Source of the DNA: Acidobacteriota bacterium
Lineage (GTDB): Bacteria; Acidobacteriota; Terriglobia; Terriglobales; Acidobacteriaceae
DNA length: 64,000 nucleotides
Assembly: GCA_013289685.1 (NCBI GenBank)
Contig: JABCZL010000013.1
Coordinates: 124,001 to 188,000, forward strand
Reading direction: 5' to 3'
The position numbers and the translations under genes are program-made. Below the pieces are notes generated by a model that had not been told where the DNA came from, searched no databases, and worked only from the letters and a program-made list of their open reading frames with translations. This document shows, piece by piece, positions 54,421 through 63,212 of the stretch. Position 1 is the first letter of the stretch, and the number at the start of each line of letters is the position of its first letter.

Positions 54421-57027
54421 ATGATGGCAGCGTCCTCATTGATCAGCGAACTGCGCGGTTCCCTCAGCGACGAATCCGCGCGCATTCAGCGGGAGTTCGA
54501 GGCCTCCGGCGACGGCCGCGCCGCCCTGGCTCAACGCACACGCCTGGTGGAAGACACCCTCGCACGGCTGTGGCGCGACATCGTTTCCTCCGATGCATCC
54601 AAGCCTGCCAACTTCGCTCTGATTGCCACTGGAGGCTTTGGCCGGGGATGGATGTTCCCCTACTCCGATATTGATCTGCTGTTTCTTTTTGGGGATCGCG
54701 ACGCCGAGAAAGCGTTCAAAGATCCGGTTCGCCGCTTCTCTCAGGAGTTATGGGACCTGCGGCTGAAGCTGAGTCCCGCGTCCCGGACTCTCGCCGAGTG
54801 CGACCGTTACGACACCAACAACACTGAGTTCACCATTTCTCTCCTCGACTGCCGCTACCTTGCGGGCGATCACGACCTGTTCCGGCGACTGCATGACAAG
54901 ATCATCCCCAAGCTGGTGATGCGGGAGTCTAAGGCTTTGCTGCAGGGGCTGGCGGAGGTCACGCGCGAACGCCATACGAAGTATGGGATGACGCTGTACC
55001 ACCTGGAGCCGAATTTGAAAGAGGCGCCGGGCGGCTTGCGCGACTGCAACGTCGCCAGCTGGCTCGCCCTGATTTCGGCCATGGACAAGCTGCACGATTG
55101 GCCGGACGCGAGTTCTCTGCGGGCTCCAGTGCGCAAGCAGCTGGATGCCGCGCTGGATTTTCTGATGTCCGCACGCTGCTTCCTGCACTTCCGCCACGGG
55201 CGCGATGACAACACGCTGAGCTGGGAAGCACAGGACGAAGCGGCGGCACGCAAAGTCGGCGCAACCATCGGCGCTGCGGATTCAGTCGAAGATCTTTCGG
55301 CCGCCGACTGGATGCGGATTTATTTCGGGCATGCCCGCGCCGTGCAGCGCACCGTCACGCAGCTGCTGGAAGAAATTCCAGAAGCGTGGTCCGCGCTCTA
55401 CCGCCAGGTGCAAAGCTGGCGATCACGGCTGACCACCGCGGATTTCTCCGTCGTCGATGGATTGATCTTTCTACAGCAGCCTTCGGCGCTACAGGATCCC
55501 GAAGTGCTGCTGCGGTTATTTCATTTCATGGCTCACCACGGGCTGAAGTTGAGCGCAACCACCGAATACCGCATCGAGCAGGCGCTTCCGGCGCTGGCGT
55601 CGATGCCGCCCCGCGGCGCGGAACTGTGGCTCTACCTGCAAGAGACATTGTTGCAGCCGCATGCCGCGGACGCGCTGCGCGCCATGCATTCATTGCGCCT
55701 GTTGACGCTTCTTCTGCCGGAGCTCAAGCTCATCGACTCGCTAGTGGTGCGCGATTTTTATCATCGATTCACGGTCGACGAGCATTCGTTTCTGGCAATC
55801 GAAAGCCTGCACCGGTTGAAGCAGTCGCAGTCGGAATGGGACAAACGCTACGCGGAACTGATGGGCGAACTGGAAGATCCCGAGCTGCTTTACCTGGCGT
55901 TGCTGCTGCACGACACAGGTAAGGGTGTACCCGGCGGCAATCACGTGGTAGCCAGCCTGGAGATCGCGAACCGCGCCATGGACCGGCTCGATGTTGATCC
56001 CAAGGAGAGGGAGGAGGTGCTGTTCCTGATCGGCAGCCACCTGGAGCTGTCGGCGGCTCTGCGGCGCGACATCTTCAATCCTGAGACCGTCGCGGCATTT
56101 GCGGAAAAAATGGGAACTCCCGAGCGGCTGAAGATGCTTTGCCTGCTCACCTATGCCGACATTAAGGCCGTCAATCCCGAGGCGTTGACGCCGTGGAAGG
56201 CGGAAAACGTTTGGCAGCTCTACATCGGCGCTGAAAATTACCTGAACCGCAGCGCTGACCATCGGGTGCATGCGGATGTGAACGATGAGAAATTAGCGCG
56301 GCTGCGATCGCTGGCGCCGGTGACCAGCAGCAAGTTCAAAGAATTCCTGGAGGGATTTCCGCAGCGCTATTTGCTGGTACATTCCGCCGAAGAAGTCATG
56401 CGGCACATGGCAATGGCCGACGAGCTCGGTGAAGACCCGGTGCAGGTCGAACTGAAGCGCGGGCGGCACTGGTATGAGTTGACGCTGGTGACGCGAGATC
56501 GTCCGTTTCTGTTTGCCAAGCTGGCCGGAGTGCTGGCCGCCTGGGGGATGAACATTGTGAAGGCCAACGCGTTCTCCAACGAAGCCGGAACGGTGGTCGA
56601 CACGCTCTACTTCACTGATCGCTTCCGCACCCTGGAGCTGAATCTTTCGGAGTGGGAGCGGTTCAAGCGCAGCGTGACCGACGTGTTGCTGGGCGAGGCC
56701 GATCTGGAGAAGATGTTGCGCGACCGCCAGCGTGCGGAAAAAGGCGCGATCGCAAAAGTCAAAGTAGAAACGAAAATCGAGTTCGACGATTCGTGCTCGT
56801 CGACCAGCACGCTGGTACAGGTGATTACGCAGGATCGTCCACGGCTGCTGCACCGGATCGCATCGTGCCTGTCGGATCAGGAGTGCAACATCGAAATCGC
56901 GCTGATCGATACCGAAGGGCAGATGGCGATTGACACGTTTTATCTGACGTCGGCGGGGAAGAAGTTGAAGGCTGATCATTGCCGGCAGGTGGAGAAGGCG
57001 TTAGTAGAGGAGTTGCGCGGGGAGTAG
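54421..57027 (+). CDS. glnD: [Protein-PII] uridylyltransferase/uridylyl-removing enzyme
   Basis: This 868-residue protein has the nucleotidyltransferase motif ATGGFGRG (from 70) with Asp83 and Asp85 in YSDIDLLF. It also has the linker helical domain, an HD phosphohydrolase motif LLLHDTGKG near 500, and two C-terminal ACT domains (around 690-760 and 800-865). All parts of GlnD are present. It uridylylates PII under nitrogen limitation and removes UMP when glutamine is high. The ATG has GGGGTGAAA upstream; a GTG at 54379 is a less likely start. It follows glnB in the same direction. Confidence 0.94.
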   Translation: MMAASSLISELRGSLSDESARIQREFEASGDGRAALAQRTRLVEDTLARLWRDIVSSDASKPANFALIATGGFGRGWMFPYSDIDLLFLFGDRDAEKAFKDPVRRFSQELWDLRLKLSPASRTLAECDRYDTNNTEFTISLLDCRYLAGDHDLFRRLHDKIIPKLVMRESKALLQGLAEVTRERHTKYGMTLYHLEPNLKEAPGGLRDCNVASWLALISAMDKLHDWPDASSLRAPVRKQLDAALDFLMSARCFLHFRHGRDDNTLSWEAQDEAAARKVGATIGAADSVEDLSAADWMRIYFGHARAVQRTVTQLLEEIPEAWSALYRQVQSWRSRLTTADFSVVDGLIFLQQPSALQDPEVLLRLFHFMAHHGLKLSATTEYRIEQALPALASMPPRGAELWLYLQETLLQPHAADALRAMHSLRLLTLLLPELKLIDSLVVRDFYHRFTVDEHSFLAIESLHRLKQSQSEWDKRYAELMGELEDPELLYLALLLHDTGKGVPGGNHVVASLEIANRAMDRLDVDPKEREEVLFLIGSHLELSAALRRDIFNPETVAAFAEKMGTPERLKMLCLLTYADIKAVNPEALTPWKAENVWQLYIGAENYLNRSADHRVHADVNDEKLARLRSLAPVTSSKFKEFLEGFPQRYLLVHSAEEVMRHMAMADELGEDPVQVELKRGRHWYELTLVTRDRPFLFAKLAGVLAAWGMNIVKANAFSNEAGTVVDTLYFTDRFRTLELNLSEWERFKRSVTDVLLGEADLEKMLRDRQRAEKGAIAKVKVETKIEFDDSCSSTSTLVQVITQDRPRLLHRIASCLSDQECNIEIALIDTEGQMAIDTFYLTSAGKKLKADHCRQVEKALVEELRGE

Positions 57028-57066
57028 AGAGCTCTCCGGGACGGAGATTCCACCATCATCGTGTCA

Positions 57067-57085
57067 GGCATCCCTACGGGATGCC
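57067..57085. terminator. Symmetrical hairpin between convergent glnD and galM
   Basis: GGCATCCC-TAC-GGGATGCC is a perfect 8-bp stem lying 40 bp after glnD and 22 bp beyond the galM stop. It could end transcription in both directions, although there is no T tract on either side. It may also belong to a repeat family. Confidence 0.45.
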
Positions 57086-57106
57086 ACCCAATAACAACCG
57101 CGCAGC

Positions 57107-58261
57107 TTACTTCGTCGAGAACTTAAATACCGTCTTCGAGTTGAACGTTTCTCCCGGCTTCAGAATCGTGCTCGGAAAATCCGGATGGTTTGGCGAGTCC
57201 GGGAAATGCTGCGTCTCCAGGCAGAAGCCGTAACGCCGCTTGTAGACGTGACCCTGCTTTCCGGTAACCGTGCCGTCAAGGAAATTTCCTGTGTAGAACT
57301 GAACCCCAGGCTGCGTGGTCGAAACCTCCAGCACTCGGCCACTGGTCGGCTCGTACATGCGCGCGGCCAGCGTGAGGCCATCGTCTTTGCCTTTGCGGTT
57401 GATGACCCAGTTGTGGTCGTAGCCGTGGCCAAGCACGATTTGATCGTAGCTGTCGTCGATGCGCGCTCCGACTCTGGTCGACGTCGTGAAGTCGAGAGGC
57501 GTTCCTTTCACGGGCCGTAACTCGCCGGTTGGGATGAGATTCTTGTCGACCGGAGTGAAGCGGTCGGCGTTGAGCATGAGTTCGTGATTCAGGATGTCGC
57601 CGTTGCCTTCGCCCGACAGATTGAAATAACTGTGCTGGCTCAGGTTGATGGGCGTGGCCTTGTCGGTGGTCGCTTCGTAGTCGATGATCAGTTCGTTGTC
57701 GTTCGTCAGCGTGTAGGTAACCTTGACCTTGAGATTCCCGGGGAAGCCATCGTCGCCGTCCTTGCTGAGGTAGGTGTAAGCCACGCCAGTCTTGCCTTTC
57801 AGGGCTTCGCCGTCCCAGACGACTTTGTTGAAAGTCTTGTCGATGCCGCCATGCAGCGTGTTGGGTCCGTCGTTCTTGGGCAGCGTATACGTCTTGCCGT
57901 CAAGCGTGAACGTGCCGTTGGCAATGCGGTTGGCATAGCGTCCAACAATGGCGCCGAGGTATGGAGGATTCGGAATATAGCCGTCAAGATCTTCGTGGCC
58001 GAGGACGATATCGGCGAACTGGCCTTTGCGGTCGGGGACGCGGATCGAAACTATGATGCCGCCATAATTCATCGTGTCGATTTCGACACCGTTTGCGTTA
58101 GTGAGCGTGTACAAGTTGACGGGCCTCCCGTCCCAAGTGCCAAAAGGTTTTTGCTGAACTCCTGGAGTGTGTTTTGTGGTGGCCTGCGCGAGGGCAAGTC
58201 CGCCGATCGATAGGCTGAGCAGGACAGCGACGCATACGGTCATGAGGTGTCTCGGCATCAT
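57107..58261 (-). CDS. galM: Secreted aldose 1-epimerase (mutarotase)
   Basis: This 384-residue protein starts with a signal peptide (about 1-26, ALAQA). It then follows the GalM fold, with the catalytic His in NLSQHSYFNLSG and catalytic Glu in CLETQHFPDSPNH, plus the GRYANRI segment that helps bind the sugar. It interconverts alpha and beta anomers of aldoses. Export to the periplasm fits use before sugar uptake. Several in-frame ATGs exist near the start; MMPRHLMTVCVAVLL keeps a full signal peptide. Confidence 0.93.
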   Translation of the reverse strand: MMPRHLMTVCVAVLLSLSIGGLALAQATTKHTPGVQQKPFGTWDGRPVNLYTLTNANGVEIDTMNYGGIIVSIRVPDRKGQFADIVLGHEDLDGYIPNPPYLGAIVGRYANRIANGTFTLDGKTYTLPKNDGPNTLHGGIDKTFNKVVWDGEALKGKTGVAYTYLSKDGDDGFPGNLKVKVTYTLTNDNELIIDYEATTDKATPINLSQHSYFNLSGEGNGDILNHELMLNADRFTPVDKNLIPTGELRPVKGTPLDFTTSTRVGARIDDSYDQIVLGHGYDHNWVINRKGKDDGLTLAARMYEPTSGRVLEVSTTQPGVQFYTGNFLDGTVTGKQGHVYKRRYGFCLETQHFPDSPNHPDFPSTILKPGETFNSKTVFKFSTK

Positions 58262-58311
58262 GCCGGAAAGTGTACTACGGCGAGCGCATTCGTGCCGTGC
58301 GCGACCCTACA

Positions 58312-59088
58312 TCACTTCTTATACGGCCACTGCGCCTTGGTGAATAGCGCGCCGTCGATCCAGATGGTCTGCCCGCTGATGAACGATGCTCCTTTGCTGG
58401 CGAGAAAAACGACCGTAGGCGCAATGTCGGCGGCCGTGCCCACGCGCCCCAGGGGAGTCAGCTTCGACCATGTGCCCGCATAGTCCGGGTCCTCCGCTCG
58501 CGTGCGCTCCGACTCGATCGATCCGGGAGCAATGCAATTGACCCGGATGTTGTATTGGCCCAGTTCGACCGCCGCTTCTTTGGTGAACATCTCGATTCCG
58601 CCCTTGCTCGCCGTGTAGGCCACCAGAGACGGGAATGCGAGTTTGTTGCACCCCGACCCCAGGTTCACGATCGATCCGCCACCGTGATCCTTCATATACT
58701 TTGCCGCCTGCTGCGTGCACAAGAAGCAGCCTTTCAGGTTCGTGTCGACCACCAGATCCCATTCTTCCTCGGTCACATCGAGCAACGGCTTCCAGGTTTG
58801 TACTCCGGCGTTGTTGACCAAGAAGTCGAGCCGTCCAAACGCGCCGATAACACGGTCGAACATTGCCGTCACTTGGCTGCTCGACCGTACGTCGGCTTGA
58901 ACCGGCAATACGCCGTCCTGTGCGGGCGCTTGCACAGTGCGGATCTCCGCTACCGTAGCATCCACCAAAGACGCTGGATCGTTGTAGTAGTTCACCGCAA
59001 CGCGGTACCCCTTCCGCGCCAACTCCAGGGCAATTTCTTTGCCGATCCCCCGGCTGGCCCCAGTTACCAGAGCTGTCTGGCCCTGCAT
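58312..59088 (-). CDS. SDR-family oxidoreductase
   Basis: This 258-residue short-chain dehydrogenase has the cofactor motif TGASRGIGKE, the LVNNAGVQ strand, and the catalytic YTASKGG. The C-terminal ISGQTIWIDGALF is common in glucose 1-dehydrogenase and 3-ketoacyl reductase relatives. The substrate is not clear; a sugar or keto-ester is likely. The ATG at 59088 has GAGGTG just upstream, and the GTG two codons before is less likely. It is upstream of galM on the same strand and may be cotranscribed with it. Confidence 0.86.
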   Translation of the reverse strand: MQGQTALVTGASRGIGKEIALELARKGYRVAVNYYNDPASLVDATVAEIRTVQAPAQDGVLPVQADVRSSSQVTAMFDRVIGAFGRLDFLVNNAGVQTWKPLLDVTEEEWDLVVDTNLKGCFLCTQQAAKYMKDHGGGSIVNLGSGCNKLAFPSLVAYTASKGGIEMFTKEAAVELGQYNIRVNCIAPGSIESERTRAEDPDYAGTWSKLTPLGRVGTAADIAPTVVFLASKGASFISGQTIWIDGALFTKAQWPYKK

Positions 59089-59219
59089 AGTCACCTCGAT
59101 GGATGGCAGAAGATGGACGGCACAAGATTACCGCGAAGAGATCATAACGAACCGCGGGCAAGAGTGCCCGCGCCACGCGGCCGGGCCACACGGCCGCACC
59201 AAACCGATAGGTACGCTTC

Positions 59220-59247
59220 TGGTACCAGCTAAAGCATAGTGGTACCA
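59220..59247 (+). promoter_or_regulatory. Pair of TGGTACCA palindromes before an amidohydrolase gene
   Basis: TGGTACCA occurs at 59220-59227 and again at 59240-59247. The two are 20 bp apart, about two turns of the helix, so both would face the same side of the DNA. The gene starts at 59259. This could be a cooperative operator. Nothing else in the sequence identifies the regulator. Confidence 0.45.
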
Positions 59248-59258
59248 TCGCAGGCGAT

Positions 59259-60554
59259 ATGACTTCCCGCAGCTTGTTTCTCGCATCCGTCAGTCTTCTG
59301 CCGTTGGCTCTCGTCATAGATTCCACAGGCCAGTCCCAGCCTGCCCCGTCCGCTCCAATTGTGCTGCATGCGGCGCCTCTGCTCGATGTGAAGACTGGCC
59401 GCATCGTCAAACCGGGGGAGATCCTGGTGCAAGGCGAACGCATCGTCGAGGTGGGAAGTTCGGTCAAGCGTCCCGCCGGCGCGGAAGTCATCGACCTGGG
59501 GGACCGCACTCTTCTTCCCGGATTGATCGACGCGCACATCCATCTCTTTCTCCATCCCGGCGCAGAAGATCTGCAGACGGTGCAGGAATCGGTGCCACAA
59601 CGCACCATCACGGCCACCCTGGCGGCGCGCGACGACCTGATGGCGGGATTCACCGCCGAGCGCGACATGGGGACCGAAGGCGCCGGCTCAGCCGATACCG
59701 CCGTGCGCGATGCGATTAACGAAGGCCGCATTCCCGGGCCGCGGCTGCGCATCAGCGGCAACGCCATCAACATCCTCGGTGGGCACGAGGACGCCCTCGG
59801 CTACAACCCGGAGCAGCGCGTTCTGCCCAACGCAAATTACGCCAACAACGCGGATGAACTGGTCGGGGTGATGCGGCAGCAGTTCAAGGAAGGCGCCGAC
59901 TTCATCAAGATTTACGAGACCGGAGCCGATTCGCTGCGCGACGGAAAACTCGTGACCCCGTATCAGTACACCGAGCCGCAACTCGAAGCGGCGGTAAAAG
60001 AAGCTGCGCGCCTGAACCGGCGTGTCGCCGTACACGCGACCGGAGAGCCGGGAACTCTTTTCGCCGCAGAGGCGGGCGTGGCCTCCATTGATCACGCCGA
60101 TCAGCTCAGCGACCAGACCATGCGACTTATGAAGGAAAAGCAAATTTTCGCGGTACCTACATTCACCATCTTTGAATACTTTGCCGAACACGCTGCGACG
60201 CCACAACGGGGCGCGCGCGAACACCAGATGCTCGACGTGAAAGCGCAGGAATTCAAGAAACAGGTCGCTGCCGGAGTGCCCATGGCCGTCGGATCCGATG
60301 TAGGCCCGTTTCCCCATGGCACGCAGGCGCGCGAGTTTGTGCTCATGGTGAAATACGGGATGTCTCCGCTGGCCGTGCTGCAGGCGGACCTGTTGAACGG
60401 GGCCAAACTGCTCGCCTGGGACGGCCAGATAGGAAGCCTGGAGCCCGGCTATCTGGCCGACGTGATTGCAGTGGCGGGTGATCCGCTGCAAGACGTCAGT
60501 GTGCTGCAGAACGTTAGCTTCGTTATGAAGGGCGGCGTGGTCTTTAAGAAATAG
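59259..60554 (+). CDS. Secreted amidohydrolase (imidazolonepropionase-like)
   Basis: This 431-residue protein has a signal peptide (about 1-25, SLFLASVSLLPLALVI). The metal-dependent amidohydrolase fold follows, with HxH in LIDAHIHLF near residue 90, the Lys in FIKIYETG, a His in VAVHATG, the SIDHAD His and the Asp in VGSDVGPF. Such enzymes act on cyclic amides or dipeptides in the periplasm. The true substrate is unknown. The ATG is preceded by a pair of TGGTACCA boxes. Confidence 0.9.
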   Translation: MTSRSLFLASVSLLPLALVIDSTGQSQPAPSAPIVLHAAPLLDVKTGRIVKPGEILVQGERIVEVGSSVKRPAGAEVIDLGDRTLLPGLIDAHIHLFLHPGAEDLQTVQESVPQRTITATLAARDDLMAGFTAERDMGTEGAGSADTAVRDAINEGRIPGPRLRISGNAINILGGHEDALGYNPEQRVLPNANYANNADELVGVMRQQFKEGADFIKIYETGADSLRDGKLVTPYQYTEPQLEAAVKEAARLNRRVAVHATGEPGTLFAAEAGVASIDHADQLSDQTMRLMKEKQIFAVPTFTIFEYFAEHAATPQRGAREHQMLDVKAQEFKKQVAAGVPMAVGSDVGPFPHGTQAREFVLMVKYGMSPLAVLQADLLNGAKLLAWDGQIGSLEPGYLADVIAVAGDPLQDVSVLQNVSFVMKGGVVFKK

Positions 60555-60740
60555 GACCGCCGATTCCCAAAATGGTAATTCACCGGCGCAACTGCAAAGA
60601 ATTGCACACTCCCTCGCGATTCTCATGAGAGACACAAACTAACTGCCTCATTATGAGTAGCTTGCCTCGATTTTGATGCGGGAGTCGCGGCTGCCTGATT
60701 GCCCCTTTCTTGAGTGCCACGCCGATTCTAGCGGGCACCT

Positions 60741-61241
60741 ATGACCTTCCGCAGACTCTTTGACTTCTTCCGTTTGAGCTCCGTCGCGCTGCTTGTGGCG
60801 GGCGCCCTTTGTCCAGCTTTGCATGCCCAGGCTCCGGACAAGACCCTGCTCGCGCTAGGTCCACTTCCCGACGCGCCTAGTCCGTTCGTCGAAGCCGCCC
60901 CGCCGGTCGTCCTCACGCCATCGAACCTTGGGGTCGAGCACAGGTTCCTGGACAACCAGAATCGCGTGCTGTTCATCGCCGCTGCCGCCTTGAACGGAGC
61001 CGACTTCGCCGTGACTCGCGCCAACCTGCAGAGTGGCGGACAGGAATTGAATCCGCTGGTTCGCATGTTTGGCCGCTCCACCGCCGGGCTCGCCGCGAAT
61101 TTTGCCGGGGAAACATTAGGGTCGATCGGTCTCAGCTACTTCTTCCACAAGACCGGCCATCACAAACTGGAACGAGCCGTCTCCCTGGTCAACATCGGAG
61201 GCTCCGCCGGCGCCGTGAGTTTCGGCTTGGCGAACCGCTAG
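60741..61241 (+). CDS. Small secreted protein of unknown function
   Basis: This 166-residue protein has a signal peptide (about 1-30, ALCPALHAQ). A mature region of about 135 residues follows, with two weakly hydrophobic stretches ([16 protein letters not shown] and [17 protein letters not shown]). It contains [12 protein letters not shown] and [13 protein letters not shown] do not recognise a family. It may be a small membrane-attached protein of the type often seen near peptidases in Acidobacteria. A strong terminator follows its stop. Confidence 0.72.
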   Translation: MTFRRLFDFFRLSSVALLVAGALCPALHAQAPDKTLLALGPLPDAPSPFVEAAPPVVLTPSNLGVEHRFLDNQNRVLFIAAAALNGADFAVTRANLQSGGQELNPLVRMFGRSTAGLAANFAGETLGSIGLSYFFHKTGHHKLERAVSLVNIGGSAGAVSFGLANR

Positions 61242-61261
61242 GCAAAGTCTGCTGTGTGTAG

Positions 61262-61294
61262 GGGCCGCGCTCTGGAGCGCGGCCCTTTCATTTT
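61262..61294 (+). terminator. Rho-independent terminator
   Basis: GGGCCGCGC-TCTGGA-GCGCGGCCC forms a 9-bp GC-rich stem followed by TTTCATTTT. It lies 20 bp after the stop of the small secreted protein gene and before cysK. Confidence 0.8.
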
Positions 61295-61440
61295 GCGCCG
61301 GGGCCGCCGCTGCTGGCATCCAAACTGAGAATCGAATTTGCGCGCCATCGCGGTACGCCGCGAAGTTGGTACTATTAGCCAAACAAAATGAGCGGCCTGA
61401 AATCCGCGCGCAAGCGCTTGCTTTGGAGATAGGAACTGAC

Positions 61441-62412
61441 ATGAGAATCGCGAAAGACGTCACCGAACTGATTGGCCACACGCCGCTGGTGCGGCTGAAC
61501 AAGGTCACCGCAGGCTGCGTCGCCGAAGTGGTGGCGAAACTCGAGAGCCAGAATCCCGTAGGCAGCGTGAAAGACCGCATTGGCGTCAGCATGATTGCCG
61601 AGGCCGAGCGCGGAGGGAAAATTCATCCCGGCAAAACCGTGCTGATCGAGCCTACCAGCGGCAACACTGGGATTGGTTTGGCCTTCGTCGCCGCCGTCAA
61701 AGGCTACAAGCTGATTCTCACCATGCCTGAGACCATGAGCATGGAGCGCCGCGTGCTCCTGCTCGCCTTCGGCGCGGAGATCGTTCTCACCCCCGGCCCG
61801 CGTGGAATGACAGGCGCCATTCTCAAAGCGAAAGAAATCCTGGCCAACACTCCCGGCGGCTACATGCTGCAGCAGTTCGATAACCCAGCCAATCCCAAGA
61901 TTCACTTCGAAACCACCGGGCCCGAGATTTGGGACGACACCGACGGGCGCGCCGACATTCTGATCTCCGGCGTGGGCACCGGCGGAACGATCACCGGAGT
62001 CTGCCAGTACATCAAGCCGAAGAAACCTTCGTTCAAAGCCGTGGCCGTCGAGCCCGCGGATAGCGCTGTTCTTTCGGGCGGCAAGCCGTCTCCGCATAAA
62101 ATTCAGGGCATCGGCGCCGGGTTCGTCCCCAGCATTCTGCGTCGCGACTACATCGACGAAGTCATCACCGTGACCAACGACGAATCCATCGCAATGGCGC
62201 GACGACTTCCGCTCGAAGAAGGACTACTGGTCGGCATCTCTTCCGGCGCCGCCGTGGTCGCAGCTCTGAAAGTGGCTCAGCGGGCCGAGAATAAAGGTAA
62301 GCTGATCGTGGTGATTCTGCCGTCCTTTGGCGAACGCTATTTAAGCAGTATTCTGTTTCAGGAGCTGCGCGACAAGGCGCTGCAGATTCCGACCGTGGCG
62401 CTCCCGGCCTGA
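61441..62412 (+). CDS. cysK: Cysteine synthase A (O-acetylserine sulfhydrylase)
   Basis: This 323-residue PLP enzyme has the lysine motif [11 protein letters not shown], the substrate loop [10 protein letters not shown] and the phosphate-binding [10 protein letters not shown]. It makes cysteine from O-acetylserine and sulfide. The ATG at 61441 is preceded by a TAGGAAC site; an in-frame upstream start adds about 25 residues not seen in the family. The serine acetyltransferase gene follows after about 40 bp, so the two-step cysteine pathway is encoded together and can form the CysK-CysE complex. Confidence 0.95.
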   Translation: MRIAKDVTELIGHTPLVRLNKVTAGCVAEVVAKLESQNPVGSVKDRIGVSMIAEAERGGKIHPGKTVLIEPTSGNTGIGLAFVAAVKGYKLILTMPETMSMERRVLLLAFGAEIVLTPGPRGMTGAILKAKEILANTPGGYMLQQFDNPANPKIHFETTGPEIWDDTDGRADILISGVGTGGTITGVCQYIKPKKPSFKAVAVEPADSAVLSGGKPSPHKIQGIGAGFVPSILRRDYIDEVITVTNDESIAMARRLPLEEGLLVGISSGAAVVAALKVAQRAENKGKLIVVILPSFGERYLSSILFQELRDKALQIPTVALPA

Positions 62413-62452
62413 TCCTGATCCAGAGTATTCGGTTCGAATCGATCCATCGATC

Positions 62453-63163
62453 ATGCCGCACCTGCTCTCGTCAATTCGCGAAGACGTGACCCATGTGATG
62501 GAGCACGATCCCGCGGCCAAGTCTCGCCTGGAAGTTTTTCTGTGCTACTCCGGGCTGCACGCGGTCTGGTTCTACCGCATGAATCACTGGCTGTGGAACC
62601 ATCGCGTGTTCCTGCTGGCGCGGATGCTGTCACAGGCCGCGCGCTTCCTCACCGGAATTGAAATCCATCCTGGAGCAAAGATTGGGCGGCGGCTGTTCAT
62701 CGATCACGGCCTGGGAGTGGTGATCGGCGAGACCGCGATCGTCGGCGACGACGTGACCCTGTATCAGGGCGTGACTCTGGGCGGCACCGGCAAAGAGCAC
62801 GGCAAGCGGCATCCCACCCTTGAAGACGGCGTGGTCGTCGGCAGCGGGGCGAAAATTCTCGGCAACATTACGGTGGGGAAGAACTGCCGCATCGGCGCGG
62901 GTTCGGTCGTGCTGCGCAACGTTCCAGAAAATTCCACCGTCGTCGGCGTGCCCGGACACATCATCTTCCGCGAAGGCAAGCGCGTTGTGATTACCGACCC
63001 GAAACAGATTAACGACCCGCTCTCGGAGGCCTTGGCCTCGGTCGTGACTGAAGTCAACAACCTCCGCGAACGAGTTCAGCAACTCGAAGGCTCGGAGGCC
63101 AAGGGCCAACCGCTTTCGGAATCGTTGCAGAGAATCATGGAAGACGTCGACTACCAGATTTAG
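62453..63163 (+). CDS. cysE: Serine O-acetyltransferase
   Basis: This 236-residue enzyme has an N-terminal helical part and a left-handed beta-helix of hexapeptide repeats. The core reads [20 protein letters not shown], with [12 protein letters not shown] and [21 protein letters not shown] after it. The catalytic His of DHGLGVV is present. It makes O-acetylserine for CysK. The C-terminal tail ends ...MEDVDYQI. The final Ile is like the CysE tail that enters the CysK active site. It is cotranscribed with cysK. Confidence 0.95.
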   Translation: MPHLLSSIREDVTHVMEHDPAAKSRLEVFLCYSGLHAVWFYRMNHWLWNHRVFLLARMLSQAARFLTGIEIHPGAKIGRRLFIDHGLGVVIGETAIVGDDVTLYQGVTLGGTGKEHGKRHPTLEDGVVVGSGAKILGNITVGKNCRIGAGSVVLRNVPENSTVVGVPGHIIFREGKRVVITDPKQINDPLSEALASVVTEVNNLRERVQQLEGSEAKGQPLSESLQRIMEDVDYQI

Positions 63164-63212
63164 CCGGCCCGAAGTAATGTGGCTGCAACGGACTGCGGCA
63201 CGTGGGCGTAGT

